DNA of 64,000 nucleotides from Calendula officinalis (lineage: Eukaryota; Streptophyta; Magnoliopsida; Asterales; Asteraceae). The notes under the pieces were generated by a model. It was not told the DNA's origin and did no database searches. It saw only the letters and a program-made list of their open reading frames with translations. The translations under genes and the position numbers were made by a program. Below, in pieces: positions 55,972 through 64,000 of the stretch (the stretch's first letter is position 1; each line of letters starts with the position of its first letter). Where the stretch lies: the NCBI GenBank assembly GCA_963853835.1, contig OY970823.1:6404001-6468000 (forward strand), written 5' to 3'.

Positions 55972-57370
55972 ATGGTTCAAGAAGCAACGTTGAATGATCG
56001 TCATCAAACGACGCCTGTCCGGCCCGTAGAGCCGGTAGGAGGAGTGCTCACCCCTGCGTCGGCCTCCACATGTCCGCCGCCGGAAAACAGAGGAAACGAG
56101 CCCACTCAGGAAGAATTGGAAGATAACAACCTTTTCTGCAGATTCCGGAGATGAGGCAGATGGAGAAGACCCGGGCGAAAGCTAAGGGAGAGATACTCGG
56201 TGTGGAGAGAAGCTTAACGTATTCCAGCGATGACGAATCTGTGGAAATGGTGTATAAAGATCCCTCTCCCCTGAGGAGAGCCCGGAAGGAAGAAGTCGTC
56301 CGACTTGGGAAATCGGAGGAAGATAGGCGTCCCACGCAAAGGAAGGAAAAGAAAGATCTCAGTCGCCACAAATCATCGGAGGCAAGGGGCTTTCGTTCTC
56401 CGTTCACAGATGACATCAATGAGATGCCCATACCGCCAGGTTTGAAGGGTCCCCGAGTTAAATCATACGATGGAAGGGGGGATCCGGATGATCACGTGGC
56501 CAGCTTCCGTTGGGCTGTGAAGATGATCCCTATGGACCCGAAGCTATGGTGTTTATACTTTGCGGGGACCCTCGAAGGATCCGCACGATATTGGTTGTCA
56601 AGCCTCCCTCAGAGAAGCATTCCTAACTTCGAAGATTTGGTGACACAGATTAGTCACATTTTCATACAGCAGAAGAAATACCAACAGCGATCCCAGTCAA
56701 TAATGGCCTGCAGACAACGAGAGGGGGAATCCAACTGGTCATATTTCAAAAGGTTTAACGAGCAGAGCCGAAAAATGCCCGTACGGGAGGATTCCCTCAT
56801 CATCGCTGCATTTACGTACGGGTTAAGGGAAGGTGAGCTGTTTAGGGAGCTGTCGAAAAGAGACTTTGATAAGGCCGATGATATGATCAATGTCATTACA
56901 AAGTATTGAAGCAGGAGGAAGAGAGTGCGGAGAAGTTACGTTTCGAAGCACAAGAAAAGAAAGGGACCTTTGGTCCTGCCCCGCACCGGAATCTTGAAAG
57001 ATCCAAAAATTCTTACCGGTCACCACTTCTAGGGAGGACACCCTTCCGGGGAAGGTCATCCGGAGGAAGACCTCAAGGTGAAAGGTATGAACCATATCGT
57101 CAGGTAGCGTTTGTAGCAAATGAGTCAAAGGAAGACAAAGAGGGAAGGCCTCTCCGGAAGAGGTATCCAAGAGACCCTAATGCTTATTGTGAATTTCACA
57201 AGATAATGGGTCACGCCACTGCAACTTGTGAAAGTTATAAGCGGGAAAAGGAGGCCAGAAGAAGGGTAAAGGAAAGGAGGTCTAGACGGAGACTCCCAAA
57301 ATTAAAGAGGCTATATACGATACCGAAATCTTGGCGGTGGAGGAAGCATGCCCTTCTAGTTTCCCTTTAA
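55972..57370 (+). pseudogene. Tat element gag, frameshifted
   Basis: Gag forms the particle around retrotransposon RNA. It starts MVQEATLNDRHQTTPV at 55972, ten bases after the primer region. Core blocks are PPGLKGPRVKSYDGRGDPDD, then LWCLYFAGTLEGSARYWLSSL and ACRQREGESNWSYFKRFNEQ. A zinc-knuckle-like YCEFHKIMGHATATC lies at 57183-57227. Frame changes near 56130, 56904 and 57290 break it. Confidence 0.82.
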
Positions 57371-60300
57371 AAAAAAGGAAAGAAGTGGCCATAGAATTTG
57401 GAAGGGACGAGCCGATCCCCGAAGGATACGTGGGGATGAAACCATTGGTAATCTGCGGGGCCATTGCCCGGACAATGGTCCGGCGGATCTATGTTGATGG
57501 GGGAAGCTCGGCAAATATCATGTACGATCATTGCTTCAATAAGTTTCCCCCAGATGTCAAAGCATTCCTTAAACCCGCCACCTCCTCGGTAGTAGGATTT
57601 TCCGGAAGATCCGTGTGGCCACGAGGAAAGATTCATCTTCCGTTGGTGTTGGCCGATTTGGAACACACCCCACAGCAAGACTATTGTAACAGAATTTATC
57701 GTCATAGAAGCGCCCTCTCGGTACAACGCCATATTAGGTCGCACCGGAATGTGGCAACTGCAGGCTATAGCTTCCACCATTCACGGCCTACTTAAATTCC
57801 CCTCAGAAGATGGGATACTTACCGTCCAGAGTATCCCCATGCCCATAACGGAATACGGAATCATTGTGCACCCGGATAGTTGGACGGAGCAGGAGGAAGT
57901 AAAAGTTGTGGTGAACGCGGAGTTTCCGGAAGCCACCATACGAATTGGCACAGATGTTCCCCTCCCGATCAGGAAAGAGCTAGAGGCTTTGTTGAAGAAA
58001 AACAAACACGTGTTCGCATGGGAGCCTAAAGATATGACCGGGGTATCAAGGAGCGTTGTAGAGCACAAACTAAACATCAATCCAGCGTTCACACCCGTCA
58101 AGCAGGCCAAGAGAGGAATGGCGCCGGATCGGAACATGGTGGTCAATAAAGAGGTGGAAGACTTGGTATCAGCGGCGGTTCTACGGAGCACCCAATATCC
58201 AGAATGGATAGCTAACCCCGTGTTAGTCAAGAAAGGGGACGGATCCATGCGGATGTGCGTGGATTTTAAAGATCTTAATAAGGCGTGCCCCAAGGATAGT
58301 TACCCTCTTCCGGAGATAGAACAGAAAGTGGAAACGTTGGGAGGATACAAGTGGAAATCCTTCCTGGACGCTTACAAAGGCTATCATCAGGTGCAAATGG
58401 CCAAAGAAGACGAAGAGAAAACAGCCTTCCATACGGCCAAGGGTACGTACTATTATGTTAAGATGTCGTTCGGGCTGCGAAACGCCGGAGCTACGTACCA
58501 ACGATTGGTCGATAGGGCTTTCGAGAAACAGATAGGGCGTAACCTAGAGGTATATGTTGACGACATGGTAATTAAAAGTAGAGAGGATGGGGATTTAATC
58601 AAGGATGTAGAAGAAACCATCCGGCAGCTGCAAAAGATCAACATGAAGTTGAATCCAAAGAAGTGCTCGTTTGGAATGAGTTGGGGAAAGTTCCTAGGCC
58701 ATATCGTTACCCCGTCCGGGATACAAGTTAACCCGGAGAAAATAGATAATCTGCTGAAGTTAAAAACTCCGCGAACGGTAAAGGATGTGCAAGCCCTAAA
58801 CGGAAAGTTAGCTGCGCTCGGACGCTTCCTAGCTAAGTCCGCAGAAAAATCCATTCCTTTCATCAAGACGCTGCACGGTTGTATCAAGAGGGGGGAGGTA
58901 GAATGGACAGAGAAAGCTGAGAAAGCGCTCGTGGAGCTCAAACAGCACCTTCGGACCATCGCCACAATGGCCAACCCAAAGGAAGGAGAAGCACTGCTTA
59001 TGTACCTTTCCACCAGCGAAGAGGCAATCAGTTCGGTCCTTCTTGCGGAAAGGGAAAGGAAGCAGATCCCAGTTTACTTTATTAGTCGAGTACTACAAGG
59101 GGCGGAACTAAATTATTCTCTAGTTGAAAAACTAATCCTGAGCCTCGTATATTCGGTCAGGCGTCTGAAGAGATACTTCCAGGCCCACCAAATAACGGTC
59201 TTGACCAATCAGCCAATCAAGAACATACTACTCCAACCCGAGCGGTCGGGACGCATGACCAAATGGGCGATCGAATTGGGGGAGTATGACATATCGTTCA
59301 AACCTAGGCCTAGCATCAAGGGTCAAGCCTTGGCGGATTTCCTGCTAGAGATGCCAGGAGAAGGAACAGCGACCGGAGAAAGTATGCAGGTAGAACAAGG
59401 TGCTTCGAAAGGAACCCCTTCGAGCGAAAGCCGCGCCTTATGGCGGAGGTACACGGATGGAGCCGCAGGGGCGGACGGATGCGGGGCGGGAGTCGTCCTG
59501 TCAGGACCAAATGAGGAAAAGGTGACGTACGCTTTAAGGTTCGACTTCGCCTGATCAAACAATGAGGCCGAATACGAGGCATTGGTGGCAGGTTTGAACT
59601 TAGCCAGTAACATGGAAATAAAGGAATTAGAGGCATTTGCAGACTCAATGTTAGTCGTAAATCAGGTCAACGGATCCTATGAAGCTAAAGAGAGTCACAT
59701 GAAACGTTACCTTGAGCAAGTAAAGTCAAGAGTAGCAAATTTTGAAAAGTTCAGAATAATCCAAGTACCCCGTACCCAGAACAAGGAAGCAGATGCGCTT
59801 AGTAAGCTAGCATCCATGCTGTATCACCACCTCACCAAGGAAGTTTTGGTGGCGGTTCTCCCTAAGAGGAGCATAGAACGGGTAACGGATGAAGAAGCGG
59901 CGGAGGTGGAGGAAGACGAAAGTTGTTGGATGAGGCCTATCGTGCAGTTCTTGGTAGATAGAACACTTCCCGAAGACCCCGGTCAGGCAAGGAAAATAAG
60001 AATGAATGCGGGAAGGTATAGCATAAAGAACGGTTTATTGTATCGGAAAGGATATTCAACTCCTTGGTTACGACGTTTGAGAAAAATAGAGTCCGCAAGG
60101 GCCATGGAAGAGGTGCACGAAGGTTTCTGTGGGGCACACGCTGGCTCAAGGGCGTTAACACAAAAGGTCTTCCGAACCGGGTACTTCTGGCCTCAAATGT
60201 CGAAGGACATTCAAGAATACGTTAAAAAATGTCAAAAGTGTCAGGCATACTCCAACATTCCAAACCAAGCACCGGTGAACCTAACAAGCATCCATAACCC

Positions 60301-61159
60301 ATGGCCGTTTTGTCAATGGGGCATTGACATAGTAGGGCCTTTCCCGAAAGCTCCCGGTGGTCTAAGGTTTTTGGTAGTTGCCATAGATTATTTCACCAAA
60401 TGGGTCGAAGCAAAGCCGTTATCCTGCATCTCAGGATCTAACGTGGTAAAATTCGTTTAGAAACAAATTGTTTGTAGGTTTGGCCTTCGGAACACCATTA
60501 TTAGCGATAATGGAAAGCAGTTCGCCAACAACCCTTTCAGAGAATGGTGCGCAGGGCTGTGCATTCGACAAAATTTCACCTCTGTGGCTCATCCTCAAGC
60601 CAACGGTCAAACCGAGGTAACCAACCGGACCATCCTTAAGGGAATCAAAACTCGACTGGATCGTGCAGAAGGGGCGTGGGCGGATGAGCTCCAGAGCGTC
60701 CTGTGGGCATATCGAACCACCGCAAGAAGGGCCACACAGGAAACCCCTTACAGCCTGGTGTACGGGTCTGAGGCAGTGATACCTTTGGAAGTCATTTTAC
60801 CATCTCCCAGAACGGAAAACTTCTGTTTGGAGGGGAACGAAGAGGCGCTAAGGCACAACTTGGATCTTGTGGAAGAACGAAGAGAAAATGCCGCACTGCG
60901 GCAAGCCGCATACAAATATAGAACGGAAGGGTACTACAATATGAGGGTCCGCAAAATGGCGTGCAACGTAGGAGACTTAGTGCTCCGAAAGAATGAGGTC
61001 AGCCTACATTACAAACCAGGTAAGCTATCTCCTAACTGGGAAGGACCCTACAGGGTGAAGGAGGCGAGAAAGAATGGTTCGTACGTCTTAGAAACAATGG
61101 ATGGGGTGAGCGTCCCGCAGACTTGGAACATGAGGAACCTCCGCAGGTTCCATTTCTAG
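57331..61159 (+). pseudogene. Tat element pol (PR-RT-RH-aRH-INT), two stops and a frameshift
   Basis: Protease: RRIYVDGGSSANIMYDHC near 57481, with the active-site Asp. Reverse transcriptase: RMCVDFKDLNKACPKDSYPL near 58252 and catalytic EVYVDDMVIKS near 58550. RNase H: YFISRVLQGAELNYSLVEKL near 59076. Archaeal-type RNase H: RRYTDGAAGADGCGAGVVL near 59445, continuing NNEAEYEALVAGLNLA after an in-frame TGA (59552-59554). Integrase: a CQKCQ zinc-finger pair near 60230, CQWGIDIVGPFPKAPGGLRF near 60313, a TAG at 60458-60460 after VKFV, then ISDNGKQF, HPQANGQTEVTNRTI and a C-terminal SPNWEGPYRVKEA block. A shift near 57685 separates protease from reverse transcriptase. Few defects in nearly 4 kb suggest a fairly young copy. 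Confidence 0.9.
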
Positions 61160-61319
61160 AAGATCTTTTCCGCACGCATGGCATGGATGAATTTTGTTTG
61201 TTTCTATATGTTTTAAATATTTTTTGTTAAGGCAAAAAGCCTTGCCCCTTTAGATCTTAAGATAACAAAACAACCTAGACTAGCTTTGAATAATATGTAG
61301 AATAATATAGCTAAGTTTA

Positions 61320-61420
61320 GGTCTGATACTGAGTGATCAGTATTGGAACTCAGTATCAGTACTCAGTATCAGATAGTGATACTGAGTAGAAGGACTGAGT
61401 GATACTCAGTATAGTAACGG
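61320..61420. repeat. ACTGAGTATCA motif cluster
   Basis: At least six direct and inverted copies of ACTGAGT, CTCAGTATCA or TGATACTGAG lie within 100 bp upstream of the LTR TATA box, resembling an enhancer-like array. No binding factor is assigned. Confidence 0.6.
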
Positions 61421-61508
61421 ACTAAGATCAAATCCCTTAATCTTAGTCATTTTCCTTGCTTAGTCCTTCGGTTACTCCTTTGCTCATTATGTAAGATCTC
61501 TATAACAT

Positions 61509-61516
61509 TATAAATA
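61509..61516 (+). promoter_or_regulatory. TATA box of the solo LTR
   Basis: TATAAATA lies downstream of the ACTGAGTATCA cluster and upstream of the transcribed part expected for an LTR. This orientation would read toward the right. Confidence 0.55.
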
Positions 61517-61944
61517 GAGATCATCTTGCAAAGGAGTACTTACCAATTTACTTTACACATTCACATCTTTTGTAATTGATCAGTGGTCTTGTTATTCCGC
61601 AACAAGCCACACTTAGTGGATTTATACATTGACTATATTCTTGTGTTATCACTTTAATATTTCTCTAAGTATAATATTCTATCAATTAACATTATAAACC
61701 AGGGTTGTTGTGACCTAACATTTTTGTCGTTTAACCAATTAATGATGTACCCAACGATGCGTGCAAATCAGTTAAGTACCTTTCGAGAAGGGTATTTTTT
61801 ATCGAAAAAATGTTAATTAATGTTATAACAATCCTTAGCTAAGTTTGTTAATTAATTATCAATATCATAGCTATGACCGGAACACCCATACCAACGAATC
61901 AGCGTGTGTGTCCGTGGCAAATGAATAACGAATGAAATATCGAA

Positions 61945-64000
61945 TCAAACGAATAACGAACAAGTAAACACAAACAAATTTTCTAAAGTAAGAGGGACGC
62001 CTCTACAGAAAATATAAATTGTTTCATTAAAAGTTGCACGAGGCAATACAATGCCAAATATACAAAAAAAAAAAACTGCGAACGAGCAAAAACAATCAAA
62101 AGAGGTGCGTTCGAGATATTGAAAGTACGGTGCAGAAGAAACATCCTCTCTGCGAGAGCTTTCACCAACATCCTCTGGCCCGGACGAAGACTTCTCCACC
62201 AATCTCTTTAGTTCGCTCAAGGGAACCGTGCCAGCCTTGATAGATTACAAGAGAGGATAGTCCGGAGTCACTAACTCACCAAAAAACCCATAATATTGGT
62301 CTGAGCGTCCGGAAAATCATACACGAAAGGAACATCCTTCAACAACTCAGCATACTCCTTATGAGTGACTATACAACCCCTATACTGCCCAAATTTAACA
62401 CACTCCATTTGCAACTTGGAGTTCCTACTCACAAATTCCTCCGAATTCAATAACAACTCGCACAAACCGGGCCCCCCTTTCCTAACTAACCAATCCACAT
62501 CTTCCTGACACGCTCCCAGCCGGTGAGATTGTAAGGCAAACTCTTCCTTAAGTTTGTCGTTTTGAACGTCCAGCTCATGATGGCAGCGTTCAACCTCGTT
62601 TAGCTGAGAATCCTTCTCAACAAGGGATGCTTCCAATTCAGCGATACGAGAAGAGAGGGAGCTATGTTCTGCATTTAACTCAACAATACGAGCATCCTTA
62701 ACAACCAAGGAATGTCTCATATCTTCAGCACTAGCATCAAGATCTTTGTTTTCCTCAGATAAACACTCGTTCTATTTCATCAAATGCTGTTTTTCCTCGG
62801 CCTCCCGCTGATGCAGAACCCTCAATTCACCCATTAGATCTTCCATTCGTTTGAACTCCTCATAGTGAAGAGACGCAACCTGTCTATTATGAATTCCACG
62901 CATTTGTAGCTCCGACAGTAGTTCCACAGCATTCAAGAGGTCCGTCCGAGCACGCGAAAAAACTCCTTCATCAGACATATCCGCAACGTTAAGGACGGAT
63001 GAAAGGGGTGCTGCAGAAACGTGTACAATCGGTGGAGCGGGAGTAGCCATTGCTTGCAAAACTTGCTCAGGAGGCCTCGAAGCTTCAACAGGAACAACAT
63101 CACTTGCAAAGCTCGTGGCAGACGGTCCCCGAGTGGACTCAGAAATGGTGGTGCAAACTTGCCGAGCTACACAAAAAACTAATTTAGTCTTACGGTTATA
63201 AAATATATGAACAAGCACACACATTCGAACACTTACGACGGAAGGGAAAGTTGGGTAATGATGATTGTGGTCGAGTGGGTTGAGCGGCTTGGGTGGTCTT
63301 CTCTACGAGGGGTGTCTGCAGACCGGAGCTAAAGAGAAGACTGCTGAACAGAGCTATCGCTGACGGGTTGGGTGGTGTAGACTTAGACCCAAGAACGGTC
63401 GATAGTGCGGCAACGCTCGAGGCTGCGGAAGGAGGAATACCCAATGATGATGGGGTAAAAGAAATGACTAACGGAGCCTTTTCAGGCTGAGAGACAATCA
63501 CGGAAGCTTCGGATGTAATTTCTGTAAACAAAATTAGAATCTTAGTAAGATAAGCAAGTAGAGGAGGAAGGAACAATTAACCTTATACCTTCGACTCTCA
63601 ATCGTTTGGCAGAAGATGAAGTTGCTTTTTCACGAGTCCTCTTAGAAAGGGATCTGACAGACCCTACCTTGCGGGGCTCCAACAGGTCCGATTGGGAGTC
63701 ATGCACCATAGTATCCTGCGTCCTAAAAACCGGAGACTCCACGACAGGTGTTGTAGCCTCGGAAGTGACCTCAGTTCCACGCTCCAAGGCGTCCAACGTT
63801 CCCTCAGAACTGAGGACATCTTCGGAGGGGGGAAGGAAGGGAGTTATAGGCCCCTCGATAAAGGACGCATCCCCTTGTACAGGCTTAGACATCCTTAAAT
63901 GGCGAAGCAAAGAAACATCATTCTCATCAATTTGCCAGACCGGCCGAACTTGACGAATGAAGTAGTAGGGACTCAAATCGGCCATCCCAAGGAAGACTTT
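61945..64000 (-). pseudogene. Antisense spliced accessory gene of the Tat element
   Basis: Tat elements of the Grande type carry a gene on the opposite strand downstream of pol, with a product often annotated as putative gypsy-type transposon protein; its function is unknown. Exons: beyond 64000 to 63589 (LSPYYFIRQVRPVWQIDEND; later a basic KRTREKATSSSAKRLR stretch), 63521-63237 (Ser/Pro/Thr-rich) and 63168-62281 (coiled coil, for example SSRIAELEASLVEKDSQLNE). Introns have GT-AG borders. A TAG at about 62772 interrupts the coiled coil. A T-run near 62282-62287 shifts the frame, and a stop follows near 62248; the tail, VPLSELKRLVEKSSSGPEDV, continues beyond. The start is off the right edge; the Met of MADLSPYYF is probably internal because the frame stays open to 64000. 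Confidence 0.75.

Larger units (their letters stand above)
61225..61720. mobile_element. Probable solo LTR inserted downstream of pol
   Basis: A 496-bp unit begins TGTTAAGGC and ends GACCTAACA, giving TGTTA/TAACA tips, with TTTTT on both sides as a weak 5-bp duplication. Inside are repeated ACTGAGTATCA-type motifs (61327-61420) and a TATAAATA box at 61509-61516. The superfamily is undetermined. The homopolymer target duplication makes the left boundary less certain. Confidence 0.6.
55370..64000 (+). mobile_element. Ty3/gypsy retrotransposon, Tat lineage, right part beyond the window
   Basis: A 5' LTR ending GGTTTCAACA at 55940 is followed by the primer-site-like TTTTGGCGCCATCCGTGGGA, gag, protease, reverse transcriptase, two RNase H domains (the second archaeal-type) and integrase. 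The second RNase H is the hallmark of the Tat lineage. Downstream of pol is a minus-strand accessory gene, as in Grande-type Tat elements. No copy of the 5' LTR is seen before 64000, so the 3' LTR lies outside. The left LTR boundary (about 55370, near TAGTCCTAATGAGG) is uncertain. Confidence 0.85.

Noticed and set aside
62235..62280. A short intron (GTGAGT...AG) in the antisense Tat gene
   Set aside because: It would be only about 44 bases, shorter than normal plant introns. A T-run frameshift plus one stop explains the same text without splicing.

Overview
This is nuclear DNA from a flowering plant, probably a eudicot with a repeat-rich genome. The evidence is small GT-AG introns, plant-only families (a DYW-class pentatricopeptide repeat protein, a UDP-arabinopyranose mutase/RGP, a GLTSCR-domain SWI/SNF subunit) and a dense load of plant transposons (Helitron, MULE, hAT and Stowaway MITEs, LINE, Ty1/copia, Ty3/gypsy Tat). 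I cannot name the species. No rRNA, tRNA or CRISPR array was seen.

Layout. 1-2645 (-): cytosolic tryptophanyl-tRNA synthetase, at least ten exons, 3' end off the left edge. 3688-5512 (-): DYW-type PPR gene broken by one homopolymer frameshift. 6583-7638 (-): intact RGP5-like gene. 8428-16745: two almost identical 3.3-kb Helitrons in inverted orientation, each carrying a captured DA1-related (LIM-domain) gene fragment and the tail of a Helitron helicase gene; an 0.86-kb host segment lies left of the first copy and again between the copies. 16767-17656: Stowaway-type MITE with a hAT-type MITE nested in it. 17757-22483: FAR1-type MULE with a 9-bp target duplication; a 1.7-kb solo LTR sits ten bases inside its right end. 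22761-31543: decayed Ty1/copia element interrupted by a 5'-truncated LINE.

31909-51100 is the centrepiece: a 19.2-kb MULE with ~255-bp terminal inverted repeats and a perfect 9-bp target duplication (AGAACTAGG). It carries a small B3-like gene (+), a MuDR-type transposase pseudogene (-), a plant-mobile-domain (PMD) gene (+), about 38 copies of a ~277-bp satellite with higher-order structure, and a Ulp1-like gene (-) that appears to have lost all three catalytic residues. A GCCGGCCTC-type motif is repeated in both termini and in the gap between the divergent transposase and PMD genes.

52611-54388 (+): intact two-exon GLTSCR-domain gene (BRIP-like). About 55370 to the right edge: Tat-lineage Ty3/gypsy element with gag-pol on + and a spliced antisense accessory gene on -, with a solo LTR between them.

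Only the synthetase, RGP and GLTSCR genes look like working host genes; the PPR gene would join them if its one-base shift is a sequencing error. The rest is nested mobile DNA. All coordinates and alignments were made by eye, and family assignments rest on recognised motifs rather than a database search.
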